Both the position numbers and the translations under genes were made by a program. Shown here piece by piece: positions 32,480-44,059 of a stretch of 64,000 bases of DNA. Source of the stretch: Brachypodium distachyon. Its lineage: Eukaryota > Streptophyta > Magnoliopsida > Poales > Poaceae. Numbering within the stretch: position 1 is the stretch's first letter; every line of letters begins with the position of its first letter. The stretch spans positions 38,529,237-38,593,236 of the forward strand of contig NC_016133.3 in the NCBI RefSeq assembly GCF_000005505.3. The letters are read 5' to 3'. The notes under the pieces were generated by a model. The model was not told where the DNA came from. It saw nothing but the letters and a program-made list of their open reading frames with translations, and made no database searches.

Positions 32480-33780
32480 GGCCGGCTGCACTTCCTCTGT
32501 CATAGACTGGACATGCGTTGCGGGGCGTGTACACTTGTGCGCGCGTTTGCAGTTTCATCTAATATCCCAGTACACCTCACCACCATGATATGCCAGCTCT
32601 GGAAGCCTACATTTATTTATGATCAGTGTAGAAACTTTGATGGAATGAATCATCTTTCATTGGTTGTTTTTTATAGGGGAAGAGATGGAATCACATGGAA
32701 GTGAAGCTTTCATGCGCGGTAAATGAACTAAGTTTCTTCTACCGGTAACATATCATGATTCATGCGTGTGCCTATTGCCGATGGTGAGAGGCATCTGCTC
32801 CATGGAGAGCCGAGATTGTAAATCTTCTCCTTATGCCTCTGCTGCTGCTGCCTCAACACATTAATCAAGTCGACTAATTCCATACTTCAGTACTCAGGCC
32901 GACGAATGGGCCATATGAGCACATGTAAATGGCATATATCCATTCCATGGCACGTCTTAATTCAGTAACTCTAGTTATGTAGAGCTTATCATGCCCTGTT
33001 AAACAAATTGGGACATTATGATGAATTATATGTTTATTTTTTCTTGGAGAAACATGGATTAGATGTTTATAAAACCCACAGAAAAAATAACCCACCCCTC
33101 CCTCACATAACTCATACGAACAGCACGTTTTAAAAATATTCTCTTAATCTACATGCTGAAATTCATAATATAAAGTTCTGGCCTCTCTTGTGTCATTTCT
33201 CAGAAATCAACAGGCGTTTTTCTCGAATAGATCGCCATTCTACTTAGCAAACATGACAGGAATTCCAACTCCGGGATCAAAGCATCATGTAATATCTTGT
33301 GACCAGCTAGGAAAATCCAGCATTGCGGTAGTTCAAAACACATTCATGTTTCCTCTGATTTGAACACCTCCATTTCAACCAAGAAGATTCAGCTGACTGA
33401 CTGATACGCAATCTGAGACTGAACTCCAATGTGATGTAGTTGCTAGGTACCCCTTCGTCCCAACCATAGTACTACGGCACCTGATTCATTTACAAGACAC
33501 TGAAAAGTGAGAATCTTAGACAAGCGATTGCTCCAATTACTGCAGTAGAGAGCTAATGAATTCAAAATTTGCACACAAAAAAACAAAAAAACAGAAACAC
33601 AACTAATTGCATCCGATCAGTGCAGAGGACATGTACTTATCCAAAACGGGGTACTGAGGAGTGTGCGCATGGCCGCATGTGCATGTGCATGTGCTGATGA
33701 GCACTTGCCCCAAGTATGGTTAGAAAGAGATTACACCATGCCTGAGATCTTATCTTCTCTTCTTCATTAGGAATCTCCCC
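32480..33780 (+). repeat. Long tandem repeat unit 3
   Basis: Contains TTTCATCTAATATCCCAGTA (32551), GAAGCCTACATTTAT, GGGGAAGAGATGG, the inverted repeat at 32781-32840, GGGCCATATGAGCACATGTA, TTTTTCTCGAATAGATCG (33213), ATTCATTTACAAGACACTG and CCATGCCTGAGATCTT (33736). Confidence 0.7.
32780..32842 (+). ncRNA. Candidate small hairpin, unit 3
   Basis: Nested pairing: AGAGGCAT (32787-32794) with ATGCCTCT (32833-32840); GGAGA (32804-32808) with TCTCC (32826-32830); AGATT (32813-32817) with AATCT (32821-32825). This is the best-paired copy. An asymmetric internal loop (nine against two bases) would be unusual for a microRNA precursor. Confidence 0.35.
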
Positions 33781-34134
33781 AACATATCTACGAAATCTCA
33801 AACCTGGTCAAAACTTCAAGATATCATCCCAGCGTATCATAGCCATCAAATCTCATACTCCAGCATTCAGCATGCCAATATGATAATTTACGATCACTGA
33901 AGTAATGCAACATTGCCAAATCGAGTAATCCTATTGTTGAGTAACACCCGGCAGCCGACTCGTTCAGGTGTTTGCACGCCCAGAACTACTTACTGCAAAA
34001 TTGTGTCCATACTTAGCGGATGTGTCTTTAGATAGCCACATATTTTTGACAATAATACACCCAACATTGAGGTCTTTTCAGTTCAATGGATAGTACCAAG
34101 TGATGCTATACAACAGCACCTTCATCTCCTACTC

Positions 34135-35638
34135 TTGGCAGCGGCTGGTCTATCGACCGGACACACTCCATCCGTCATTAATCGCTGCGGCGTCCAACTC
34201 CACCTGACATACTCCCTACTGCTACTGCAAAAAGACGCTCTTGGCCGACGCACGTGCGCTAGTTGCCGCTGCAGCCAATCTCAGTGCGGCCAATGTCACG
34301 GCAACAGTTGCATGTTGTCACTGAGCACTGACCTTATCGACGGCTTCCAACGGTGCCTTTCCTCGACATTTTCACCATAAACAATGGTGGCCGGCATCAC
34401 GGAGTCGATCACCACACCGCTAATCACCAGACCACCGAGGCGAAGAATGCCTGGTCAGCTTGTCACTATCATGTCCGCTGTGATGCCTCATGTATACTCG
34501 TGTGCTCATTTGCAGTTTCATCTAATACCCCAATGAACCTATTCTCGCCACCATAATATGACAGCACTGGAAGCCTACATCTTATAAATAATTGTAGAAG
34601 CTTCAAGATCATGTAGTTGCTTTTATAGGAGAAGAGATGGGAGTGACACTTGCATGCGATAAATGAGTTTCTTATGTGCGTAACATATCATGTCTGTGCC
34701 CATCCCATGCTGATGGTGAGAGGTATCTGCTCCATGGAGACCCATTACGACATGCAAAGATTGTAGATCCTCTCCTGATGCCTCAACAAATCAAGTCAAC
34801 TAATTTCATACTTCAACACTGAGGTTGAAAAGTGGGCCATATGAGCACATGTAAATGGCATATCAGTTCCATAGCAATAGCATGCCCTAATAGTTATGTA
34901 AAACTGGCACGGGAGCATAGCGATAAAAGTTCAGGAACTTAGCATGCCCTGTTACACAATTGGGACAATTGTGTGCGTGTGTGAGAGAAACATGGATTGG
35001 ATGTTTATAAAACTCATCCCTCGCATAAATCATAGGAGGAGCATATTTCAAAAATACTCTTGTAATATATATGCTGAAATTCAAGATGTCCAGAGGAAAA
35101 GAAGCTAAAATTCATCCTGGAGATTGATTGTCAGAAAGGAAAGTCATCCAGATCATCCGGATATCTCATCATGTTCTAGAAATACCTTTTCAAGCTACAA
35201 TGAAGATGCTACCCTTCTTACTTCACCGGACAACGGCCTGTAATATCCAAAATTCTCGAACAAAATCAACATAAGAGTTCCAGCCTGTCCTGATTTTTTC
35301 AATTTTCCGGAGGCACTCTACACCAATATGATGTAGTTATTTGGTAGCCTTTCCCAGCCATAGTATGCGATCACCCCTGATTCATTTACAAGACACTGGA
35401 CAGGTGAGAATCATAGAGAGGCCATGGCTCCAATTACTGCAGTAGATTGCTAATAATTACTCCAACATTTGCACCCAAAAGAAACAGAAACACAGAGACA
35501 AGCTGTGTTCATCAGTACAGCATATATTTTCCAAAACAGGTTACCAATGCCTGAGGGAATGTGGGAATGTGCATGTGCTGTCAGTGCTGGTGAGAAATTG
35601 CGCCAATAAATAAAGTATGCTCAGAGAGAGATTTCACC
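34135..35638 (+). repeat. Long tandem repeat unit 4
   Basis: Contains TTTCATCTAATACCCCAATG (34518), AGGAGAAGAGATGGGAGTGAC, the inverted repeat at 34711-34784, GGGCCATATGAGCACATGTA, GATTCATTTACAAGACACTG (35379) and ends CCATGCCCGAGATCTT, where a LINE fragment is attached. Confidence 0.7.
34711..34785 (+). ncRNA. Candidate small hairpin, unit 4
   Basis: GAGGTATC (34720-34727) pairs fully with GATGCCTC (34777-34784) with one G-U pair, and GGAGA with TCTCC inside. The 3' arm contains TCCTGATGCCTC, the same as the first part of several rice miR2118 members; the rest of the mature sequence does not match. Confidence 0.35.
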
Positions 35639-36120
35639 ATGCCCGAGATCTTTTGGAAAATAAACCATTCCCAATCCTTCTCGGTTCAGAACCTTTACAA
35701 AATTTCTAATTTTGGGGGTGTGCTAGATCTAGATTCTTCAACGATTTGGCAGTGTTCTGCGCCAAACAAGAGTAATATTTTTGCATGGCTGCTAATCAAA
35801 CATAGGATACCCTGCAAAAAAAAAATCAAACATAGGATGAAAGTTAGAGCGGTTTTATTCCGGCAGAAAGTCATGATTTCGATAACTGCCCAAGACTCAA
35901 TTGTGAAGAAGTATATGCTGAGAAGAAGACTTACGTTCTGTGTACACTTCATGCCAGTGAGATCAGAATCTTAGCCAGCTTCTTTGTCAATAGCCCACAC
36001 TGTCTTACAAGCCACTGGTGCATGGCCGGTTGACAAACTCGTTTTGAAGCAAATGGCCATGGTACCTACATTTCATACATGAAAAAAAAAAATTAATTGC
36101 CATCACAGAATCTTGATTGG
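35639..36120 (+). pseudogene. LINE ORF2 C-terminal fragment
   Basis: Translation gives FWKINHSQSFSVQNLYKI, STIWQCSAPNKSNIFAWLL and MKVRAVLF, matching the zinc-binding region of the LINE at 5190-5350. A small internal duplication of AATCAAACATAGGAT with an A-run breaks it. The right limit is approximate. Confidence 0.75.
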
Positions 36121-36253
36121 GAATAGGGAAAAGTTTGCTTCTATGATTGTATTGTTTGCGCTGCTTGTTGTATACAAGTAGTGGATCCTAATATAGGAAA
36201 CCAGTGCCTTGCTTACATTTTTCCTAGAGAACCTTGCCATTCATGCTTCTGGC

Positions 36254-37969
36254 CTACCAATAATCCAAGCAAGAACATGAGCCATTCTTGAAGTGGTGGA
36301 AACGGTTACGATCTCTGACAACTATAACTCGATCGTAGACCTCCGAGACTATCTTCATCACCGAGTGGCAATCCTCACAGATTCTCAGGTTCTTCACTAT
36401 TCGGATAACAGCCCCTCTCCTGGTGCTTATGAGTCCCAAGGCAAGTGCCAGCTTCTCACTGTGCTGCGAGATGCAAACTTCTTTGTCCTCCTCATCAATG
36501 TCAAAGGCAACTTCTTTAGTTGAAGGCCTGTGCCCCTTGAGGCTTAAGGTCTTGCAAACCTCATCAAGCATTGCATATATCCGATCAGACTGAGGATGTG
36601 AATGGTCTCCAGACAAGAACTCGTAAACAACACCATCGAGTTCGACAATACTAGATCCTGGAGGCTTGTATATCCTATGTTCTTTCATCGAGCTCCTGAC
36701 CTCTTGAACAAGGTCCCATTTTCCAGCAGCAGCATAGGCATTAGATAAGAACACACAGGCCCCGGCATGGTGAGGATCCAATTTGAGTATCTCCATGGCG
36801 GCCATCTGCCCCATGTCGACATTCTTGTGGGCCCTACAAGCGACCAAGAGAGCACCCCAGAGCGCAACATCAGCCTTGAATGGTACGGTCTCAATGAGAG
36901 CCAATGCCTCCTCCAACTGGCCCGCTCGACCAAGCAGATCAACAACACAACCGTAATGTTCTATGGTGGGTTGTAAATGATATTCGATGGGCATACAGTG
37001 CAAGAACATCTTGCCCTCGTCCACCATGCCAGCATGGGAACACGCACTCAGCACCGCGGTCATGGTGATGGAATCTGGGTCCACCCCGATGTTCTTCATC
37101 TCGGCAAACAACTTCAGTGCATCCCTCGGGAGCCCGTTGACAGCCAGCCCAGCTATCATGACGGACCAGGTCCGGACATCCTTGTCGAGCATCTCGTGGA
37201 ACACAGACCATGCGCTCTCGACATCTCCGCACCTCATGTACATGTTGAGCAGAGCGGTACCAAGATTCCTCGTAGTATTCCGGCAGGTCCTCGCATGGTA
37301 GGCATGCGCCCAGCGGCCGGTGTCGAGCGCACCGAGATGCGAGCAGGCAGAGACGACTGCGAGCAGCGTGACCTCGTCGGTGGCGACCATCTGGCGGAAG
37401 AGTCGTAGCACGTGGGTGTATAATCCTTGGGAGAGGTAGGCGTGGAGGAGTGAGTTCCAGAGGGCCAGGTCCCTTTGGTTGGGGGGACTTCGGTCGAACA
37501 CCTCGCGTGCGGCCGGCAGGTCGCCAGCGGCAGCGTAGAAGGAGAGCATTGACGCGCTGATGAAGCGGTCGCGGGACTCGAGACCGCGGCGGAAGAGGGA
37601 GGCGTGGACGGCGGTGCCGGCTGCTGCTTCTCTTGGTGGATGGGCGGGGAGGAGGCGGGCGCAGGCGGCGAGGAGTGGCGGGTAGGTGTAGTTGTTGGGG
37701 TTGGAGAGGGGGTTGAGGAGCATGGAGCGGTAGAGCGCGACGGCGAGGTGGGGGCGAGGGCCGTGCGCGAGGGAGCGGATGGTGGTGTTGTAGGAGAAGG
37801 TGGTGGGGTGGGCTTGGAGGAGGGAGATGGCGTAGGGGAGGGAGGAGTTGGCAGCTGATGCAGCGAGCGGGGCAGCGGCGGAAGGGTCATCGAAGAGGGC
37901 GCCGGAGCGGAGGAGGCGGGCGTGGAGGGGCTTGTTTGGGCCCGTCGTGGTGATCGGCGGCGGCGGCAT
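36254..37969 (-). CDS. PPR protein, PLS class with E and DYW domains (571 aa)
   Basis: A single open frame without introns, typical of plant PPR genes. Repeated helical pairs of about 35 residues run from about residue 30 to 430 (for example AYHARTCRNTTRNLGTALL, DVRTWSVMIAGLAVNG, GMVDEGKMF). The E region starts near 434 with YKPPGSSIVEL. The C-terminal DYW deaminase has H503-S-E505-KLA and C531-E-D-C534, the zinc-binding and catalytic set, and ends in CSCLDYW. Such proteins bind organelle transcripts and convert specific cytidines to uridines; target and organelle are not predictable here. The PPR array is rather short and the N-terminus is Pro/Ala-rich. All key residues are present, so it should be active. 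Confidence 0.95.
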   Translation of the reverse strand: MPPPPITTTGPNKPLHARLLRSGALFDDPSAAAPLAASAANSSLPYAISLLQAHPTTFSYNTTIRSLAHGPRPHLAVALYRSMLLNPLSNPNNYTYPPLLAACARLLPAHPPREAAAGTAVHASLFRRGLESRDRFISASMLSFYAAAGDLPAAREVFDRSPPNQRDLALWNSLLHAYLSQGLYTHVLRLFRQMVATDEVTLLAVVSACSHLGALDTGRWAHAYHARTCRNTTRNLGTALLNMYMRCGDVESAWSVFHEMLDKDVRTWSVMIAGLAVNGLPRDALKLFAEMKNIGVDPDSITMTAVLSACSHAGMVDEGKMFLHCMPIEYHLQPTIEHYGCVVDLLGRAGQLEEALALIETVPFKADVALWGALLVACRAHKNVDMGQMAAMEILKLDPHHAGACVFLSNAYAAAGKWDLVQEVRSSMKEHRIYKPPGSSIVELDGVVYEFLSGDHSHPQSDRIYAMLDEVCKTLSLKGHRPSTKEVAFDIDEEDKEVCISQHSEKLALALGLISTRRGAVIRIVKNLRICEDCHSVMKIVSEVYDRVIVVRDRNRFHHFKNGSCSCLDYW

Positions 37970-38458
37970 CGGAGTTAGGAGCAGACAGCAGAGGACCTCA
38001 CCAGCTCACCTGACGTGGGCGGTGCCGCGGTGGGCGGCGCTTCCTTGCGCTATGCACCTCCCCTCCCACGTGCCAGCTTAAACTTTGAAAACTTTGAAAC
38101 CATTTTTGATGTCAAAACTTTCTGAAAAGAAGTAAACGGATAGTAACATTTGTACAAAAGTGAACATGATAGGAGTAAGAGTAAAACTTCTTACTTGCAC
38201 ATGATTTTAACCATGAATATAGCCTGATCATCCATGCTTTTTAAAAATGGTAAACATATATTGAATAACATATTACAAGCATGAAAATTTATATGCTTAC
38301 ATACATATAAATAAAAAATAGAATTTTATGTAAGATTGGGAACATCGAAAATTTTGAATTAAATGTTCAACTCGAGAATATATGTGTACATGTTCAACTT
38401 GCGATCATGTGTTTGTTATTTTCTTTGGAGCTAAAATTTTAGGGCGCGACTAGTGGGC

Positions 38459-38494
38459 GGCCGTTGGCTGGTTAGGCCAAGCCAGCCAACGGCC
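38459..38494. repeat. Perfect 13-bp GC-rich inverted repeat with 10-bp loop
   Basis: GGCCGTTGGCTGG (38459-38471) and its exact complement CCAGCCAACGGCC (38482-38494) enclose TTAGGCCAAG. On the minus strand the hairpin is followed after five bases by CTAG and then T, the arrangement of a Helitron 3' end. A TATA-like ATATAAGG follows on the plus strand. Confidence 0.7.
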
Positions 38495-38499
38495 ATATA

Positions 38500-39230
38500 A
38501 GGTAGGTGCGGACCCACTCCCCATCCCGCGTGGCCAGAAAAGGAAAGGGATCCTTGGTCCATCCCGACCGGCCCCCACCTGGTCCTGGCGCCCCGCACGC
38601 GACCGCGCGGGCCTTTTTCGCGCGTCCCCGCGCCACCCACCACCCTTCACGTGGCCAGCTGGCCCCACCACACCCGTGTTCCCCCCACACCCTTGCTTCT
38701 CTTGCCCTCGTGGGTTCTTTCTTCTTCCCTACGAAAGCAACGCTGGATCTGGCCTAGCGTTGGCAATGGCGACCACCCCTGCAACGCTAAAAACCAGCAA
38801 AAAACTGCCGTAAAAAAGGGCTAAAAAAAGGTGCGTCCCTTCCTCCCTCCTAACCAAAGCAGCGCGCTTCCTGTTCTCCCCCTCTTGCTTCGGTTTCAGT
38901 CAGTTTTGTGCCCTGCAAGTTGTAAAGTTGCAGGAAATTGCATGTCCGATCTTGTGAGTTGCAAACCTCTGTTCTGGTTAGTTGCTTGGATGAGAAAAAA
39001 ATCAAGTCCTCCCCCCACCCCCGAGAAAAGAGATACTAGCTAGCTCTATTTTGGGCTCAATTTTTGGATTTACTAAGAAAAGTTGCCGCTCTTAACGTTG
39101 ATAGTTTCCGGTCATACTGTATTGCGCTAAGTTGTTGTGTTCTTCAACAAAGTGAAAAGGCACCAGAGTGCAAAAAAAAGCATCATGTTGCAAGCTCTAT
39201 TAAGAAGTTGCAGGGGAGGCTACCCCCCTC
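38500..39230. other. GC-rich then A/T-rich flank of the transposon complex
   Basis: From 38500 to 38760 the DNA is GC-rich with promoter-like composition but no identifiable gene. From 38880 the pentamer GTTGC starts to recur. I see no coding region. Confidence 0.4.
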
Positions 39231-39245
39231 CCCCCCCCCCCTTAT

Positions 39246-39690
39246 AGTGGAGAAGTTGCTACTCCACAAATGGCAAGTTGCTGCGTCACATTTTAAAGTT
39301 GCAAGAAAAAAGGGGGGGAAGTGTGTGCAAACTAGATAGCAACACAAGTGGCATGACATTTTTTTGCAAGATGCCAGATATCATGAACCCCCACTGTTTT
39401 GGAAACATGAAAAAAGAAGTATGGCATCTGCTATTTACCATGAACTTCATAGCACATTAAAAAGGAAAAAAGAACTATGTACTCTAGAGTGGAAAAGTTG
39501 CTACTCCACAGATGACAAGTTGCTGCATCACAATTAAAAGTTGCAAAAAAAAGAGACAAAAAAATGTGTACAACCATATATCATGACATTTTTTGCAGAT
39601 GCCATATATCATGAAACCCACTGTTTTGGACTCATGAAAGTGAAATTAGGGCATCTGCTATTTACCATGAACTGCATAGCACATGAAGAA
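39246..39690 (+). repeat. Two diverged tandem copies of about 220 bp
   Basis: Copy 1 starts near 39246 and copy 2 near 39488. Both run GTTGCTACTCCACA.ATG.CAAGTTGCTGC, then a CATGACATTTTTTTGCA block, then ATCATGAA.CCCACTGTTTTGGA, GGCATCTGCTATTTACCATG and CATAGCACAT. The copies differ by small gaps. Confidence 0.75.
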
Positions 39691-40269
39691 AAACAAACTT
39701 AGGAACAAACTATGAGGAAGTTGGTAGATAATCATAGGTAGGTCTATACACACACTTAATTTGTAGCACACCATATAGCATAGCGTCTATATACAAGATA
39801 GAGAAAGTAGCATAACACCATATGTTCTGGGCATTTTTCTGACTAGACCATAGTGTCTATATACAAGAAAAAAAGTAACACATCAAGCTAGCTGTGTATA
39901 AGAGACAAAAAGATCCTTGAACTTCAATTCCCTGTGCATTCTTGTCCTGTATCATCATCATACTCGCGGCACCTACCTGCGTACAAAAAAGCATACAGCG
40001 GGAAATGTTAGATACCCATGTTAAGTTACCAGTTTCGTATGAAAAGTTGCATGATTAGCAAGGATAGTTGCTGCCTTTTCTGTAACAGTTGCTTGCCCGA
40101 TTTTTTTTGTTGTTAGTGCTGTAAATGTTGCCTTGTTGTTGTTTTTAGGACTGTTTTTACCTGCCCTTTTATCTGTGATTATCTGCCCTTTTATCTGTGA
40201 CAAGACATGGAACTGATGGGCAAAATATGCAACTTTCCTAATGCAGGTTGCAAAAAAAAGGGGTAAAAA

Positions 40270-40890
40270 AATGCTGGACTTGACGAAATCCCATGTGACC
40301 TAGATGATGGCTTTGGGGAATGTGTTGAACCAGCCTATTGCACCCCAGCTATCCCGGTTGCTGTGCATGAGGAAGTGGGAGAGTCTCCTACGACTATTCG
40401 CATTGCTGAGAACGAACCCTTGGTCGGGGCGCCTATCACTGGAGACAGTACTACAGTTGCTGATCACACTAATGTAGTTGCTGAAGACAGTGTGGGAGTT
40501 GCTGAAGACACTACCGGAGTTGCTTGTGATGCTCCTGACAACATTGAGCAAGCGATTGAATACTCCTCTCAGCCACAGGAGCCATTCCTGGGCATGCGAT
40601 TTGACACCCTGGCCGGTGCCAAGGCGCATTGCAATGCTTATGCACGTGTGATGGGTTTTTCTATCAAATCAAACACATCAAGGCGGTCATCTTACACATA
40701 TCTGGTGGAGAAGCAGCAGTTTGTTTGCAACAAGTTTAGAAAGCCCAAACCTATGGACGATGCTGCCGGCCAATCATCTAATCCCACCGGCAACTCATCT
40801 AAGGCACGTCGTGACGAGAGTTCTAGAGATGAGGAACATGTAGATGCCTGTAGCTGGCAACTCCCTCCTGGTTCCCTGCAACTCTGTGGC
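40270..40890 (+). pseudogene. FAR1-type DNA-binding domain fragment
   Basis: The open frame carries FLGMRFDTLAGAKAHCNAYARV and GFSIKSNTSRR, then QQFVCNKFRK, the start of the FAR1 zinc-binding domain found in FHY3/FAR1 proteins and in their Mutator-like transposase ancestors. No MULE transposase or SWIM domain follows: the frame runs into a minisatellite and stops. Upstream the frame stays open without a clear ATG; Val-Ala-Glu-Asp repeats at about 40455-40530 come from the GTTGC-rich DNA. I take it as a transposon gene fragment, not a host gene. Confidence 0.7.
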
Positions 40891-41290
40891 TGGGGGTGGT
40901 AACTCCCCCCCCCCTGGTTCCCTGCAACTCTATGCCTGTAGCTGGCAGCCCCCTCCTGGTTCCCTGCAACTCTGTGGCTGGGGGTGGCAACTCCCCCTTG
41001 GTTCCCTACAACTCTGTGGCTGGGGGTGGCAACTCTTCCTTGGTTCCCTGCAACTCTATGACTTGGGCTGACAACTCCTACCTGTTTCCCTGTAACTTTG
41101 TGACTTGGTCTGGCAACTCTTGCATGATTCCCTGCAACTCGGTGACTTTTGCTGGCAACTCTTCCCTGGTTCCCTGCAAATCTCTAGCTGGGGCTTGCAA
41201 CACCTCCATTATTCCCTGCAACTCTGTGGCTGTTGCTGGCAAACCCTCCTGTTGTGCTGAAGCCTACTTGGTTGTGCCTTGTAACTCTGG
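40848..41290 (+). repeat. Minisatellite around CCCTGCAACTCTGTGGCTGG
   Basis: About eight imperfect units of roughly 55-60 bp, each with GGTTCCCTGCAACTC and TGGCAACTC. It begins inside the FAR1 fragment, so array growth has disrupted that frame. Confidence 0.8.
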
Positions 41291-44059
41291 AGCTATATCT
41301 GATAACTTTGACTCTGTATGAAGCACCTTCCCAATAGCACCATGCAACTCTCCTGCTGGAACTGTCAATTATTCTTCTGCGCGTCTGGCCTCCATAGCAG
41401 GTCTTGCGAGGGGTTGCTGCTTCTTTCCTATTATCTTCCTAGGAGCTAGAACCTTCTTCTTTTTCTCTTTTTTATGTAGAGGATCTGCTGCTTCTTTCCC
41501 TTTGTTCAAAACTTCGTCTGCTAGGGTTGCTGCTCTTCTCCTTTTTGCCAAAGCTGGATCTGGTGCCCCTCCTCCCGGTGCTGCTACTGCTGTTGGTCCT
41601 GGTGCTGCTGCTCCTTGTGGTGCATCTGTAGCCGCTTCATCGAAACTCGCTGCTTGATTCATCCAATAATCTATCATACTTTGTTGGCAAAGTTCAGGGA
41701 ACAAATCCTTGCCCTCTGACTTATTTTCATCACTCTTCTTCAGTTCACTTGCTGTAACCTCATCGAAAGCCTTCTTCCGTACATTCTCTTCAAAGCTCAA
41801 AATGTCTGGCAGCTATGGGTTCAAAAAATGTTGCAAAAGAAAAGATGTTGGAATCCCTAAATAAGAGTTGCAACTGGTACCACTTGTTTGTGTGCCTACA
41901 GATATTACACATATTGCTGCTGAAAAAAAAGGGACGGGAAGTGATAGGTCGTTACCTCAAATGTAGGCACTTGGTGGTGCTCCGGTTTGAGGTTTACTAA
42001 ATCGATGAGATTTATCTCGGTGTTGTTGTCCATGATATTGTCGACTGCTGATCCCGAAGAATTGCCCATTTTCCTTCGGTAGTATTGGAATCTCCAACTT
42101 GAATTTTCAATCCAGCCCCCTAGTGTGGTGTCGTCATCTGGACTTTTATCCCTAGAGGTTTCCTTGGGTGATGCCTCGCCCTCGGCGACACCTCCGGATC
42201 CGCTTTGGTCATCGTCGTCATCTTCGCCGCTGGTGTTGCCTTCTTCGCCTGTCCCATCTTCATCTTCTTTGTCGTCTTCTTCTTCATCTTCTTCGTCGTC
42301 GTCATCTTTGCCATTGCTGTTGCCTTCGTCATTCCTTGGTGCCGCCTCTTCTGTACCTTTGCCGGCGCCGTCACCGTCGCTGCCGGACTCCTCGGAGCTG
42401 GTGTGCTCATTGCTGGTATCTCCGGTGTGATCGTCATCGTCACCCGTTGCCCCCTCTTCATCTTCTTCTACACTGTCTTCGCTGTCTTCAAACTCGCTTT
42501 CGTCATCCTCCGTGCGAGGCCTCTTCCTTGTAGGGTTACTGCTGCTTGCTCCATCAGATTCCTCATATATCTTTGCTATGCCTTGCACGAACGCACTCAT
42601 CTTCATTGATATGTGCTTTGAGATATCAGTGCAAAAGCTGTTGACAAGATCAGCAATTTTCCTCTTCTTCTGTATATTCACAACACAAAAAACACAAAAA
42701 ACCCTGTATTATGTTTTGCTGCTATGCCAAAAGACAGAAGATGCAATGTTGGTGCTGATATAAAAAAGCTGCAGGCATATAAGTGCAAAAAGTTGCTGCA
42801 CATCAACATGGAGTTGCTGACACAAGCACAAGGAGTTTTTTTTTTGGAGAAAGGAAAAAAGTGGTACTTACATTTGCACTTGTGTTCGTTGGTAGTTTAG
42901 ATGCGACAAACTTTCCCGCAGCAGCTGGTCCTCCATACAATACATTTGTTTCTTCGACCTGAGTTGCTCCAGCATAGACGTCCTTTAGCTGCCAAAAAAA
43001 AGAAGATGAACTAATTAGAATTCTACTGCCAAATGAGCAATTCTCCAGCAACTTTGTTAGCAAAGAAAAGCAAAAAATGGCTTGTCTTTAGCAACTATTT
43101 GCAACTGCTGAGAAAAAGCTGACACACTCACCGGCAACTTGCCGAACTGCCCATCCTCCTTTGTGTACTTCTTCATGACTTTCTTAATAAGAGCTGGGGT
43201 CCATGCTTGAACCCTCATCCTGCAGCCGGTGATGTGCTCGCCGTGGGCAAGGGAGTCCAGGTATAACATCTGCTGAAAAAACACATAAAAAAGAGAAAAA
43301 TAAGGTGTTGTTGTGTAGGGCCTCATAAAAGAAAAGATTCCGATAAGTGACAAGAAAAAACATACCAGAAGATGAAATACACAACACGACATCGAATTTT
43401 TCTTGTCACCAAGATCAAGGAATGCGTGTTGGATAGAATCTACCACAAATTGACAGAAACCCAAATCTGACAACTTTGTTAGGTCGAGCACCGCCGGAAA
43501 GCTTTGTGGGCTCACTTTTGTGCTGGTGCTGGGGCGGAAGAACCCGCTGATCGCTGTGATGAGCCATGCTCTAAAAAAGTTGTCATCTGCTGTCCCGTTC
43601 ATGTCCTTTATCATATCGACCCAGGTGGACAGCTGTGCTGATTTGGCATTCTCCATGCCATACATTTCAATGATGGTGTGGTTGGCGTCCTGATCTACCA
43701 CGTATGGCACCGGCCTCCCCTTTTTACAAAGATCTCAGATCCACTTCACACTGTTTGCATCCACGGCGATCTTGCCCCTCTCTAGGAATACCATCTCGCA
43801 GGAGTCGGCGTGGTAGCACGACATGAGATACTTGGTCATTTTATCAGACATGGTTGCTGGGACGTATGTTAGCCCCCCAAAACCATAATTCTCAGTGACT
43901 TTGATTTGATTGTCGTTGAGCAACTCATTCAGCTTGAAAAGCCTGGAGGGCGAGGCCCGATTCCTACCACGTTGTGGAGACGTAAAAGAAAAAATGGGTG
44001 TTGTTAGAACATTCTAATAAACAACAGATAAAAGTGCATTTTGTGTTGGAAAAAAAAGG

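Noticed and set aside
40844..41321. Cys/Trp-rich repeated peptide frames
   Set aside because: They arise from the minisatellite, change with unit number and have no start or splice context.
42125..42609. Ser-rich and hydrophobic plus-strand frames
   Set aside because: They are the complement of the Asp/Glu tract of the minus-strand transposon gene.
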